Shown one piece after another: positions 1 through 7,172 of a stretch of 31,085 nucleotides of DNA. The notes under the pieces were generated by a model. That model searched no databases. It was not told where the DNA came from and saw only the letters and a list, made by a program, of their open reading frames with translations. The stretch is from positions 1-31,085 of IMG/VR virus record IMGVR_UViG_3300013101_000057; one strand, given 5' to 3'. Within the stretch, counting starts at the first letter, position 1. Every line of letters starts with the position of its first letter. This DNA is from a virus. A program made the translations under genes and the position numbers.

Positions 1-29
1 ATTCTTATATTTGATTATTTTATAGGAAT

Positions 30-56
30 AGAAGTTAGACTAACTAACTTCTTTTT
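30..56 (+). terminator. Rho-independent terminator of the gene upstream of the window
   Basis: A perfect 9-bp stem (30-38 with 44-52) with the loop ACTAA is followed directly by a run of T. This is the standard intrinsic terminator form. It would end a transcript entering from the left on the + strand. The rest of 57-147 is AT-rich and holds no gene that I can see; a start for the next transcript may lie there. Confidence 0.8.
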
Positions 57-147
57 ATATATGGCATTGGGAGTGGCAACTTTTTTTCTTGCTGATTTAG
101 CAAAACTTTTATTATTTCTGATTTTTGGCAAAAGAAAAGGTTAAAAA

Positions 148-384
148 ATGGATACTAGACCGAAAGTTGGAATGGTAGTGTGTTTAAATGATGAAGGTTT
201 AAAAACAATACAACTTACAACACAAAAAGAATTTGAAGCTTCTCGCAGAATGACAATAACTTGGGTAGGGTTTGAAAATATTACTTTTCCTGAAGAAACT
301 TGGGAAATTGAAGTAGATCAACCTTTAATTAATGAATTCTTGTTATTTAATTGGTCAGTGGATGAATTAAAAAATGACACATAA
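148..384 (+). CDS. Small phage protein of unknown function (78 aa)
   Basis: I do not recognise this gene. It is a short, mixed alpha/beta-looking protein, rather acidic at its C-terminus, with two Trp-containing segments (TWVGF near residue 38 and TWEIE near residue 51). It has no signal peptide, membrane segment or Cys cluster. The start is supported by AAAAGG-type purine sequence about 7 bases ahead of the ATG. It overlaps the next gene by 11 bases in another reading frame, the usual sign of a shared transcript. It follows the terminator at 30-56, so it is probably first in its transcript. Confidence 0.7.
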   Translation: MDTRPKVGMVVCLNDEGLKTIQLTTQKEFEASRRMTITWVGFENITFPEETWEIEVDQPLINEFLLFNWSVDELKNDT

Positions 385-703
385 AAAATTACCTTTAGTT
401 GCTAATACAATTTCTCCAGCATTTAGGGATGTTTTAAATATCGAAACAATTGAACACATAAAAAATAATAGCGATTGTCTCTTTCAAAGACTTCGAGTTT
501 ATTTTAAAAACGGATATTCTCTTAGCATAATTAAAGGACCTTATTCGTATGGAGGAAAACAAGACCTATTTGAAATTGCACCTTATGACAAAAAAGATTG
601 TATAAATGGTAGTGTACTTGGAATTAGCGGAAATGATATTTTAGGATATTGTTCTGTAGAACAAGTACGCTCATTTATTAAACAAATAGGAGAATTTAAA
701 TAG
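374..703 (+). CDS. Conserved phage hypothetical protein with NGYSLSIIKGPYSYGG motif (109 aa)
   Basis: The central part, residues about 40-109, holds a run resembling a family of small phage proteins: a Asn-Gly-Tyr turn, a strand, then SYGG, a Phe-Glu-Ile-Ala strand, a short variable loop and a C-terminal helix beginning GYCSVEQVRSFI. I recall this pattern from many phage genomes as a protein of unknown function; that is memory, not a search. It overlaps the previous gene by 11 bases. It ends with TAG, which shows that TAG is a stop in this genome. About 110 bases of non-coding sequence with a promoter-like site follow. Confidence 0.75.
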   Translation: MTHKKLPLVANTISPAFRDVLNIETIEHIKNNSDCLFQRLRVYFKNGYSLSIIKGPYSYGGKQDLFEIAPYDKKDCINGSVLGISGNDILGYCSVEQVRSFIKQIGEFK

Positions 704-735
704 ATAAAATTCTATAAAATAATCGTTGCATCTGT

Positions 736-752
736 AGGTATTATATGTTATA
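736..752 (+). promoter_or_regulatory. Promoter-like AGGTATT/TATATGTTATA element
   Basis: AGGTATTATATGTTATA lies about 65 bases before the start of the sigma-like gene. The string TATTATATGTTATA recurs exactly at 6129-6142 ahead of another transcription unit. AGGTATA or a close variant is found ahead of several other genes (1402, 6119, 19518, 22731). It resembles a -10 hexamer (TATANT) preceded by AGG. I see no clear -35 box. Treat it as a candidate promoter only. Confidence 0.4.
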
Positions 753-816
753 TTAATCCTATAGCTTTACCCATATTTATGACATCTAACAATATTAAAA
801 ATGAGGGGAGTGTAGT

Positions 817-1395
817 ATGTCTTATACTGAAAAATTTCCTTTTTCAGGTCCTATTGAAGGTTATGTTAAAAACTTTTTAAGAAAAAATCATTGGAGAGTT
901 CAGCACATTTTAGATTTTGAAGATTCTGTATCTGAAGCAAAGCTCACTTACGTTAGATTAATAAGAAGATTAGAAAAAAACGGACATGAAGTTGAAAACG
1001 CAAAACATTTCATGAGTTTGTTCAAAACTGCTTGGAGTCGATATTTTATCGATTTGTCAAATAAAGATACTAAAAAACTAGAGACACCTTTTGCAGAATT
1101 TGCTAATGAGGATAATGAAGATTGGTTATTAAATTCTGCATGGATGTCAGGATATTCTGTAAACACAGGTTACTTTGAAATTGTAATGAGACAAGCTCCA
1201 ACAGAAGTACAACAGGTTTTAAATCTGTTATTGAATACTCCAAAAGAAGTATTGGATATTGCAGCACTTAGTTGGTCAACTTCCGGAAGAGATACAACTA
1301 TTTTAGGTAACGCTTTTTTATGTAAGATGTTAGGATATGACTCTTCCAAAACAAATCTTGTATCTAAAGTTAAACTGTATCTTACTACAGAGTAA
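817..1395 (+). CDS. Possible sigma-70-like transcription factor of phage (192 aa)
   Basis: A 192-residue protein with a strong Shine-Dalgarno (GAGGGGAG) before its ATG. Residues about 20-90 form a pattern of helices with spaced acidic and aromatic residues (DFEDSVSEAKLTYVRLIRRLE, then a FMSLFKTAWSRYFIDLS helix). This recalls region 2 of small sigma factors, where an early helix is followed by a basic-aromatic DNA-binding helix. The C-terminal third, with a predicted helical hairpin, could be a region 4 counterpart. I know of similar sigma-like proteins in large phages, but the similarity is weak and read by eye. If right, it would direct RNA polymerase to phage promoters such as the AGGTATA-type sites listed here. 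It could equally be an unrelated helical protein. Confidence 0.4.
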   Translation: MSYTEKFPFSGPIEGYVKNFLRKNHWRVQHILDFEDSVSEAKLTYVRLIRRLEKNGHEVENAKHFMSLFKTAWSRYFIDLSNKDTKKLETPFAEFANEDNEDWLLNSAWMSGYSVNTGYFEIVMRQAPTEVQQVLNLLLNTPKEVLDIAALSWSTSGRDTTILGNAFLCKMLGYDSSKTNLVSKVKLYLTTE

Positions 1396-1401
1396 TATTT
1401 T

Positions 1402-1408
1402 AGGTATA
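1402..1408 (+). promoter_or_regulatory. Promoter-like AGGTATA element
   Basis: AGGTATAAG lies 36 bases before the next start codon, in the short gap after the sigma-like gene. It matches the motif seen at 6119, 19518 and 22731. A Shine-Dalgarno (TTAGGAGA) follows at about 1431-1438. Candidate promoter for the 1444 gene. Confidence 0.35.
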
Positions 1409-1443
1409 AGTACAAGCAATTACAATTCCTTTAGGAGAACTAC

Positions 1444-2004
1444 ATGAACACAACTGTTGAATCTTTAGTATCTATTACCAATGTCACCATGACTACACCT
1501 CCCGCACCTTTTTTAGATGCTATGGTTGCAGCAATTAACGAGCTTTCCGAAGAAGCTTGGAACAACCTTCCAGATGACGGAAAATCATGGTTTAACGAAG
1601 CAGCCAAAATTATTGAAAACACGGATGAAGGTATGGGATACACATTACCTTTAATACCAGGTATGGGTATGGAAGAAGAAGCACAACCTGAAAAGGAAGC
1701 ATCATCTGAACCTGAAAAGAATGAGGAAACACAACCTGAAAAGGAAACTATAGGCAAGGAAGAGAAAAAGGCTAAGAAACCTAAAAGAGAAGGACCTCCG
1801 GTTACACAACTTGCAAGAGAGATTTTTTGCAGCGATATCTCTATGACATTGGAAGAGCTTTTGACAAAGCTTGAAGAGAAAGGTATTGAAATTAAAAAAT
1901 CTACTGCACAGAATGTCTATCTCAATGCCCTACGTTCGTTTGAAACCGCTATAGAATTAGGCGAAGTTGAGAAAGCAGGAAAAGTTGTCTTAAAGGCGCA
2001 ATAA
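1444..2004 (+). CDS. Acidic-linker protein with small C-terminal helical domain (186 aa)
   Basis: I cannot name a family. Three parts can be seen. Residues 1-70 are a helical domain with a Trp-containing segment (EEAWNNLPDDGKSWFNEAA). Residues about 78-120 are a low-complexity linker of Glu, Lys and Pro in which QPEKE occurs twice. Residues about 121-186 are a compact helical domain starting VTQLAREIF, with spacing like a winged-helix or other small DNA-binding fold. A flexible charged linker between two domains fits a nucleoid-associated or transcription-related role, but this is inference. A strong terminator follows at 2027-2061, so the gene ends its transcript. The AGGAGA ribosome site upstream supports the start. 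Confidence 0.7.
   Translation: MNTTVESLVSITNVTMTTPPAPFLDAMVAAINELSEEAWNNLPDDGKSWFNEAAKIIENTDEGMGYTLPLIPGMGMEEEAQPEKEASSEPEKNEETQPEKETIGKEEKKAKKPKREGPPVTQLAREIFCSDISMTLEELLTKLEEKGIEIKKSTAQNVYLNALRSFETAIELGEVEKAGKVVLKAQ
1683..1746 (+). repeat. Imperfect internal repeat coding QPEKE linker
   Basis: The 16-mer ACAACCTGAAAAGGAA occurs at 1683-1698 and again at 1731-1746, with a partial copy (GAACCTGAAAAG) between them. It encodes the acidic Glu/Lys/Pro linker. Such short repeats usually expand by slippage. Confidence 0.7.
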
Positions 2005-2026
2005 CTTTAGTTTTTAAAAGAACAAG

Positions 2027-2061
2027 AAACCAGGAATATAAGGTTTTATTCCTGGTTTTTT
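2027..2061 (+). terminator. Strong Rho-independent terminator
   Basis: A perfect 12-bp stem (2027-2038 with 2047-2058) encloses an 8-base loop, and six T residues run through the end of the stem (2056-2061). It separates the acidic-linker gene from the parB transcript. No gene lies on the opposite strand, so a one-directional role is likely. Confidence 0.9.
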
Positions 2062-2096
2062 ATTGGCTTTAATATTAAGAACACTGTTGCGGAATT

Positions 2097-2137
2097 GCTA
2101 TATATAGCATATTATTTAGTTGTGCTGTATATATAGC
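2097..2137. promoter_or_regulatory. Pair of TATA palindromes ahead of parB-like gene
   Basis: GCTATATATAGC at 2097-2108 is a perfect 12-bp palindrome. GCTGTATATATAGC at 2124-2137 is a near-perfect 14-bp version. Both are followed by ATAT, so the two sites are also direct repeats with a spacing of about 27 bases. They lie 25-65 bases before the start of the ParB-like gene. They could be operators, a promoter with its own operator, or binding sites of the ParB-like protein. Function is inferred from position only. Confidence 0.5.
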
Positions 2138-2161
2138 ATATAACCAATAAAAGGACATGAC

Positions 2162-3085
2162 ATGACAACTCGCACAGTATCTACCACAAAAGATTCACTT
2201 ATGTACATCGCACTTGACAGGTTGCAGCCTAATCGGTATCAACCTCGTCAGGATTTTAATCAAAAAGCATTAGAAGAGTTAGCAGACTCCATCGACAAAA
2301 ATGGTCTTGCACAACCGATTGTGATTCGTGCTATTGAAGATGGTTCTGGAAAAGTGGATCACGAAATTATAGCTGGTGAGCGTCGTTGGAGAGCAACAGC
2401 ATGGCTTGAAAAATCTCGTATTGCTGCTATCTTGAAAAAAGAGGCAACTGATGAAAGTTCCATGCAATTGGCACTCATCGAAAACATCCAGCGTGAGGAT
2501 TTAAATCCTCTTGAGGAATCCCGGTCCATTAATCATTTTATGGATATAATGAAATTGACACAGGAACAGGCAGCAGACCGTCTTGGAAAAACTCGTGCTT
2601 ACATTTCCAATATTGTCAGAATCGACAAATTGACAGATCCTGTAAAAGAGATCGTGAAAGAAGGTGTTTTGACAAAGTGGCATGCCACTGTACTTGTAGG
2701 TGTTGCAGATAAGGACTTGCAACAAAATCTTGCTAAAAAAGCATCTGATGGAAAATGGACTGTAGACACTTTAAAGAAAAGAATTAAAGCTGCCATTCCT
2801 AAAGAAACAACTTCTGCAAAAGGAAAAGCACCTGCAAAAAAGAAGCCTGGACCTGTGACAGCAAATGTATTGTTGCTGGAAGCGCCTTCTTCAAAGGCTT
2901 TAAAGGAATTGATAGAACTCCTTGAAGGTGAAGGAGGTTGGGAAATTTGGGAAGGCAGAGATGCTTTGGAAATAGTAAATGTCAAGGATCCAGAAGCTGA
3001 AGAAGAAAAACCAAAAACAAATGTATCCAGACTTTCTTCTTTAAGGAAAAAGGCAGCAAAACGTAAAGAAGAGGCAGAGACTTAA
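2162..3085 (+). CDS. ParB/Spo0J-like DNA-binding protein (307 aa)
   Basis: The N-terminal ParB/sulfiredoxin-like domain (residues about 14-115) has the phosphate-binding GERRWR motif at 72-77 and the ENIQR motif at 107-111. In true ParB proteins these bind CTP and form the DNA clamp. A helix-turn-helix follows at about 131-152 (LTQEQAADRLGKTRAYIS). The C-terminal third is Lys-rich, with a GKAPAKKKPG linker at about 224, then a small domain and a basic coiled tail. No ParA gene is visible nearby. Phage ParB-like proteins without ParA may act in DNA organisation or gene control rather than partition. The two TATA palindromes just upstream are possible binding sites. A terminator follows at 3112. 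Confidence 0.9.
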   Translation: MTTRTVSTTKDSLMYIALDRLQPNRYQPRQDFNQKALEELADSIDKNGLAQPIVIRAIEDGSGKVDHEIIAGERRWRATAWLEKSRIAAILKKEATDESSMQLALIENIQREDLNPLEESRSINHFMDIMKLTQEQAADRLGKTRAYISNIVRIDKLTDPVKEIVKEGVLTKWHATVLVGVADKDLQQNLAKKASDGKWTVDTLKKRIKAAIPKETTSAKGKAPAKKKPGPVTANVLLLEAPSSKALKELIELLEGEGGWEIWEGRDALEIVNVKDPEAEEEKPKTNVSRLSSLRKKAAKRKEEAET

Positions 3086-3111
3086 GAAATAAAGAAACAC
3101 AGGTACAATTT

Positions 3112-3137
3112 AAGGGACAGGAATGTCCCTTTTATTT
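3112..3137 (+). terminator. Rho-independent terminator after parB-like gene
   Basis: An 8-bp stem AAGGGACA/TGTCCCTT (3112-3119 with 3124-3131), a GGAA tetraloop of GNRA type and a T-rich tail (TTATTTT) form an intrinsic terminator 26 bases after the parB stop. Confidence 0.85.
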
Positions 3138-3325
3138 TGAATATAATATACCATAGAAACCATGCAATATAAGACGGTTTAAGCATGATTTTTATTAAAG
3201 CTATACACTGCTATTACTTTACTATGAAATACTGACAAACCTTATTACAATGCGAGTAACCACACAATCCAATTGTATTGTATACTGCATTTTTTTAACT
3301 ATAGAATAATTAGGAGATGTTTAAA
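3138..3325 (+). promoter_or_regulatory. Intergenic control region before folE
   Basis: This 190-base stretch holds no gene that I can find on either strand. Near its right end, TGTATACTG (3279-3287) resembles an extended -10 box and lies 39 bases before the folE start. TATACT also occurs at 6122 and 16913 ahead of other genes. CAATTG with flanking ACAAT/ATTGT arms (about 3264-3281) makes an imperfect dyad overlapping the same place. A promoter with an operator is plausible. An AGGAG ribosome site follows at 3312-3316. Confidence 0.4.
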
Positions 3326-3922
3326 ATGAGTAAAAAAGAACTTATTAAAAATTACCGAAAAATGCTTGCATTCTTAGGAGAAGACCCAAAACGTGATGGA
3401 TTGATAGATACTCCCAAGAGAATAATAAAATCATTGGAAGAATTGACATGGGGATTAAGAACTCCAGAAAAAAAATTTTTACAATCTATGGCGAGAAAAT
3501 TTGATTACGCACACAATCAAATGATTTCTGTAAGAAACATTAGATTTGCTTCAGTTTGTGAACATCATTTTTTACCTTTTATAGGTTCAGCCACCCTCGC
3601 TTATATCCCTCGTACAAATAATGGAAAAGGGAAAATTATAGGTATTAGCAAACTTGCAAGAATTGTAGAATATTATGCTGCTAGACCTCAAGTACAAGAA
3701 CGTTTGACCACTCAAATTGCAGATGCTATAGAAACATTATTGCATCCTGTAGGGGTAGGAGTATGGATGGATGCTACTCATACTTGTATGTCTATAAGAG
3801 GAATTAAATCTGTAGATGCATCTACAGTGACTTCAGATTTAAGAGGAGCTATGATGGATGATTCTAAAACAAGAGAAGAATTTTTATCCTTAGCTAGAAG
3901 TAATACCTTCATTAGTAAATGA
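3326..3922 (+). CDS. folE: GTP cyclohydrolase I (198 aa)
   Basis: This enzyme turns GTP into 7,8-dihydroneopterin triphosphate, the first step of both folate and 7-deazaguanine (preQ0) synthesis. The length matches the family. The zinc site is visible: Cys78 and His81 in the SVCEHHFLPF motif, and Cys154 in the HTCMSIRG motif. The usual substrate-binding ISKLARIVEYYA and PQVQERLT segments are at about 107-128. The start at 3326 is chosen over 3317 because AGGAG at 3312-3316 abuts the earlier ATG but is spaced 9 bases from this one. The stop overlaps the next ATG (ATGA). A queD-like gene and a dpdA-like gene downstream suggest a role in making modified DNA bases rather than folate. Confidence 0.96.
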   Translation: MSKKELIKNYRKMLAFLGEDPKRDGLIDTPKRIIKSLEELTWGLRTPEKKFLQSMARKFDYAHNQMISVRNIRFASVCEHHFLPFIGSATLAYIPRTNNGKGKIIGISKLARIVEYYAARPQVQERLTTQIADAIETLLHPVGVGVWMDATHTCMSIRGIKSVDASTVTSDLRGAMMDDSKTREEFLSLARSNTFISK

Positions 3923-4197
3923 CTTACCCCTACAGATGTACAAGAAGGTGTTGTAGAATTAGAAAAGCTTTACCGAAACATGCCCACCAATATATTCGTG
4001 AACCTAAATGTAAAGCGTGTGGTGGAAACCTTTCTTTTGATGCTACTAAGAGAGCTAGAACTAAAAAAGATACTTGTAAATGTGATGGATATTGTCATCC
4101 ACATTACAAAGGAACAGAGCCATGGTGTATAGATGCAAAAATAGGACCTACAGAAAAAGATTTTGAGGAACGTTATTATGGGGTCACCTATAGGTGA
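3919..4197 (+). CDS. Cys-rich putative zinc-binding protein (92 aa)
   Basis: The protein has about ten cysteines: a CTRRCC cluster near the N-terminus, CKACGG at about residues 31-36, and a CKCDGYCHPH segment at about 53-62 followed by a Trp-Cys pair. Paired CxxC and CxC..C sets with nearby His suggest one or two bound zinc ions. I recall small Cys-rich proteins of this shape in many phages, but no function. It overlaps folE by ATGA and the HNH gene by 20 bases, so all three share a transcript. It may be a nucleic-acid-binding partner of the HNH nuclease next door; that is only a guess. Confidence 0.75.
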   Translation: MTYPYRCTRRCCRIRKALPKHAHQYIREPKCKACGGNLSFDATKRARTKKDTCKCDGYCHPHYKGTEPWCIDAKIGPTEKDFEERYYGVTYR

Positions 4198-4546
4198 AAC
4201 ATATCCTGAATGGTTAAAAAATTGGATATCTACAGGGTACAAACCTAGAGAATCAAGATACTATCATCAACTTTATGTTGCGCGTCCAAAATGGGCAAAT
4301 CAAACTAAGATACAATCAATTTACACACAATGTAAAAACCAAAGAAAGTTAGGTATAAATGTAGTAGTAGACCATATTATACCTTTGTGCAATCCTTATG
4401 TGTGTGGACTAATGTGCGAAGACAATTTACAAATTATTCCATACAAAGCTAATGAACTAAAATCAAATACTGTTTGGCCAGATTGTTGGAATGAACATCT
4501 TGAACTTCAATTAGAAGAACCTCATCAAATGTCTTTGGAAATTTAA
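4178..4546 (+). CDS. HNH endonuclease (122 aa)
   Basis: The core is a classical HNH motif: VVDHIIPLCNP at about residue 68 gives the Asp-His pair, and the EDNLQIIPYKANELKS segment supplies the Asn and the final Asn/Lys helix. HNH proteins of this size in phages are either free-standing homing endonucleases or packaging- or repair-linked nickases. The ATG at 4178 has GAGG at 4165-4168 with 9-base spacing, better than the TTG at 4163. It overlaps the Cys-rich gene by 20 bases and lies between folE and a glycosyltransferase gene, without interrupting either. A free-standing homing nuclease is the simplest reading. Confidence 0.85.
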   Translation: MGSPIGETYPEWLKNWISTGYKPRESRYYHQLYVARPKWANQTKIQSIYTQCKNQRKLGINVVVDHIIPLCNPYVCGLMCEDNLQIIPYKANELKSNTVWPDCWNEHLELQLEEPHQMSLEI

Positions 4547-4548
4547 AA

Positions 4549-5598
4549 ATGAAAACCATATATCTAGTACCAATTGAACCAATCGAAGAAAGATATTCTG
4601 AGCAATGGCTTACTTGGTTTAAAAAAGAACTTGTAGATAACAATATTTCTCATAGTGTAATTATCCCTCCAGTATCTTTGACAGGAAATAAAATAAAAAC
4701 AGGGGAATTTTTAGATGTTATCGGAACTAATTCTTACAAAGCTCAACAATTAGTAATTCTTTGTAAATTAATTTATGAAGGTATCATCTTAGATGATGAC
4801 ATAATTCTTTTTATGGATTATTGGTTTCCTGGCGTTGAGATGTTGCAGTACATAAGGGACGGTGCAAAAAAGAAATTTAAAATAGCAGGAATGCTACATG
4901 CAGGCACTTGGGACCCTTTTGATTTTTTATCAAGATCGAATATGACTTCTTGGGCTAGAAATATAGAAAATAGTTGGTTAAATTTTGCAGATGTTCTTTT
5001 TGTAGCAACCAATTTTCATAAAGAATTGATTTTAAATAGCAACCAAGTAAACCCTGACAAAATCAAAGTTACAGGATTTCCTATTTACAAAGATTTTTCA
5101 GATAATGTAGAAAAAGAAAGCGGACTTAAAACCATAAATGTTGTTTTTCCACATAGACTTGCACCTGAAAAACAACCAAATCTTTTTGATAAAATGTTAG
5201 ATACCTATGCTCCAGCATCTGGTTTTACAACAAGAAAAACTCAACAAGATTATACAACCAAAAAACAATATTATAGAACTTTATCTTTATCTAAAATTGC
5301 TATATCTTTTGCATTACAAGAAACTTGGGGAATTGCAATGCAAGAAGCTGTTTTATTAGGATGTATTCCTATTGTACCTGATCGTTTAGCATATTCTGAA
5401 ATGTATCCAGATGTATTTAAAATTGAGTCCAATGTCAATACACCTTCATCTGAAATGCATGATATGTATAAAAAAATTGAAATAATCTTTCACGATTTTG
5501 AGGACTATAAAGAAGAATTAAAATCATTACAAACAACTTTTCTTCTTAAAGGCAAAATCGCTATACCTAACATTTTAGGAGAATGCTTAACATTATGA
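4549..5598 (+). CDS. GT-B fold glycosyltransferase (349 aa)
   Basis: The protein has a GT-B (GT4/GT1-like) outline. The N-terminal Rossmann half runs to about residue 190, with IILFMDYWFPGVE near 85 and AGMLHAGTWDPFD near 109. The C-terminal half begins VVFPHRLAPEKQP near 200, a variant of the (F)xGRLxxEKG turn. The donor-binding part (SFALQETWGIAMQEAVLLGCIPIVPD) lies near 260-285, with the two acidic residues expected around the EX7E motif. Large phages use such enzymes to glycosylate DNA bases or surface structures. Its place between folE and the queD-like gene makes a DNA-base target plausible, though not shown. It overlaps the next gene by ATGA. Confidence 0.85.
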   Translation: MKTIYLVPIEPIEERYSEQWLTWFKKELVDNNISHSVIIPPVSLTGNKIKTGEFLDVIGTNSYKAQQLVILCKLIYEGIILDDDIILFMDYWFPGVEMLQYIRDGAKKKFKIAGMLHAGTWDPFDFLSRSNMTSWARNIENSWLNFADVLFVATNFHKELILNSNQVNPDKIKVTGFPIYKDFSDNVEKESGLKTINVVFPHRLAPEKQPNLFDKMLDTYAPASGFTTRKTQQDYTTKKQYYRTLSLSKIAISFALQETWGIAMQEAVLLGCIPIVPDRLAYSEMYPDVFKIESNVNTPSSEMHDMYKKIEIIFHDFEDYKEELKSLQTTFLLKGKIAIPNILGECLTL

Positions 5599-5807
5599 AT
5601 AGAAAGCATGCAGATGCATTATTCGATGTACTAATTCATCCCCTTTTTGAAAATACTAGAAAAGCGGTAAGTGGTACTTTATCAGCACAAGAATTGCATC
5701 AACTTACTGTAGAAGAAAAAACAATTGCTTTGTATCTATTAAAACTTGGAAGACTAATTCATGAATACAAACATAATCATAAATCTACGATTTGCAGCAA
5801 CTCATAA
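5595..5807 (+). CDS. Small helical protein of unknown function (70 aa)
   Basis: I do not recognise it. It is predicted to be almost wholly helical (HADALFDVLIHPLFE, then LSAQELHQLTVEEKTIALYLLKLGRL). The start at 5595 is chosen because AGGAGA at 5577-5582 is correctly placed for it but abuts the earlier ATG at 5583. The ATG overlaps the glycosyltransferase stop (ATGA). Its last 47 bases are also the beginning of the QueD-like gene in another frame, an unusually long overlap for this window. Confidence 0.65.
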   Translation: MNRKHADALFDVLIHPLFENTRKAVSGTLSAQELHQLTVEEKTIALYLLKLGRLIHEYKHNHKSTICSNS

Positions 5808-6102
5808 ATGGCCTGATATACCTTCAATTGAATCCCAATTTTATCTGAAATATTTACATCGCCATGTATTTCATATACAAATGAAATGGGATGTGTATCA
5901 TGATAATAGAGCTATAGAGTTTGTGGATATGAAAAACAAAGTAGAAAGATATCTCAAAGAAACCTATGGAGGTGGTAATGATACACCTTCCATAGGAGGA
6001 ATGTCTTGTGAAATGCTTTGTAAAGATTTGATGATCACATTTATGGCTAACTATGTCTGTGTAATGGAAGATGGAGAAAACGGAGCAGAAGTATTTGCAT
6101 AA
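5761..6102 (+). CDS. queD: QueD-like 6-carboxy-tetrahydropterin synthase (113 aa)
   Basis: The protein matches the short T-fold PTPS/QueD family (usual length about 115-120). FAATHKW near residue 11 carries the first zinc His, and the HRHVFHIQM segment near 34 carries the next two. RAIEFVDMK near 50 is the usual (V/I)xDF/xDxK strand, and SCEMLCKDL near 82 gives the Glu and Cys of the active-site region. QueD converts dihydroneopterin triphosphate, the FolE product, to 6-carboxytetrahydropterin on the way to preQ0. The start is fixed by GGAAG 7 bases upstream, although it lies 47 bases inside the preceding gene. With folE in the same transcript, a phage 7-deazaguanine pathway is likely. QueE and QueC are not seen in this window. 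Confidence 0.85.
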   Translation: MNTNIIINLRFAATHKWPDIPSIESQFYLKYLHRHVFHIQMKWDVYHDNRAIEFVDMKNKVERYLKETYGGGNDTPSIGGMSCEMLCKDLMITFMANYVCVMEDGENGAEVFA

Positions 6103-6118
6103 AAGTTGTGATTTGCTC

Positions 6119-6148
6119 AGGTATACTGTATTATATGTTATACATAAA
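6119..6148 (+). promoter_or_regulatory. Promoter-like AGGTATACT element
   Basis: AGGTATACT begins at 6119, followed at 6129-6142 by TATTATATGTTATA, an exact copy of the string at 739-752, then CATAAATA. It sits in the 66-base gap between the queD-like gene and the 6169 gene. The CATAAATA string recalls T4-type late promoters (TATAAATA), while TATACT is a good -10 box. I cannot tell which is used. Confidence 0.45.
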
Positions 6149-6168
6149 TAACATAGCACACATTCATA

Positions 6169-6915
6169 ATGAGAATAATTACTAAGTTTAAAGATTATTA
6201 TGACTCTGCAAGATGCTTTACTTTCTGTGAAGGAAGCGAAGCTGTGTACATTAGAAAAACAGAAACACAGAAAATAGATTTACCTAGAAATGCTTTATAT
6301 TGGTATCAAGCATATTCAGCAATAAGAAAGAAATCCTTCCCAACTTTAAAATTTGCTTTGATAGGTTTTTGTGGAAAGATTTATACGGTTTATACATACC
6401 AAATCGATATGTATGATAAACAATATTATCCTTATGATTTGGTTAATCCTCATAACTTATATTTCTACAATAAAAGAACTTTGTTAAAAGAACTTCTTTG
6501 TAATAATGAATTTAAAGCACAAAGAAAAGGATTTGTAAAAGTAGCTAAAAGATATCCAAAAAGTTTGGCTATAGGCGAAGAAACACTAATAAAAAGCCTA
6601 AAAGAATTAGATGCAGTAATAGCTAATTTTACACCTGAATTAGAAAAATGGTTTTTAAAATACAAAATACCTGTCTTTGTATTGCAGCAAGAAGACAATT
6701 GTAGAATCAGTGATTGGGAATTGATTCTTAATCCTAAATTAGAAGACTACAAATTCTATAAGCAGTTTGTTCCCACTATCGCATATCAAGAACTTGAAAT
6801 GTTTTTTAACTCTGTATTGGTGACCAAAGAAAATCCTATACAAATAACTGACAGTCTTGTTCTTTTACAAGCTAAAGGTTTTGACAAAAAGATATCCTTT
6901 CGACATAGGAAATAA
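6169..6915 (+). CDS. Conserved phage hypothetical protein (248 aa)
   Basis: It is a basic, aromatic-rich protein starting MRIITKFKDYYDSAR, with an IGFCGKIYTVYTYQID strand pair near 65 and the YDLVNPHNLYFY segment near 92. It ends in a Lys/Arg-rich tail (KGFDKKISFRHRK). The combination of the N-terminal KFKDYYD, the central GFCGKIY and the C-terminal KGFD(K)xSF(R) is one I recall from many large phages as a protein with no assigned role. I see no catalytic signature. It is well expressed in principle: a promoter-like site precedes it. It is followed one base later by the 6917 gene. Confidence 0.75.
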   Translation: MRIITKFKDYYDSARCFTFCEGSEAVYIRKTETQKIDLPRNALYWYQAYSAIRKKSFPTLKFALIGFCGKIYTVYTYQIDMYDKQYYPYDLVNPHNLYFYNKRTLLKELLCNNEFKAQRKGFVKVAKRYPKSLAIGEETLIKSLKELDAVIANFTPELEKWFLKYKIPVFVLQQEDNCRISDWELILNPKLEDYKFYKQFVPTIAYQELEMFFNSVLVTKENPIQITDSLVLLQAKGFDKKISFRHRK

Positions 6916-6916
6916 A

Positions 6917-7171
6917 ATGACTATTGAAACAATCCACATTTTGGATCACGAAATTTTCGTCTATGAAACATCTGGTTCTTATTTTGGATATCCTAAAGAT
7001 TTTGGGGATTGTATAGTTACAGAAATTGATGATCAAGTTAGATCTATAGTTTTTTCTAATGGAGTTACCGAAGTAAGAAATTACGTTACAACTCCAAAAG
7101 GTCCAAGAATATATAGAACATTAATAAATGAAAACGCCAAAACAGATCTTGTTATAGATGTGGATTGTTAA
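6917..7171 (+). CDS. Small beta-rich protein of unknown function (84 aa)
   Basis: I do not recognise it. It appears mostly beta: HILDHEIFVYETSGSYFGYP, then SIVFSNGVTEVRNYV, and an acidic tail ending in Cys. The ATG at 6917 is chosen because AGGAAA lies about 5 bases upstream and the previous gene stops at 6915. An upstream in-frame extension to 6857 would overlap the preceding gene by 59 bases and is less likely. Confidence 0.6.
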   Translation: MTIETIHILDHEIFVYETSGSYFGYPKDFGDCIVTEIDDQVRSIVFSNGVTEVRNYVTTPKGPRIYRTLINENAKTDLVIDVDC

Positions 7172-7172
7172 A

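Noticed and set aside
2599-2985. 128-codon open frame on the - strand inside the parB-like gene
   Set aside because: It is antisense to a gene with clear ParB motifs, has a low-complexity composition and no ribosome site.
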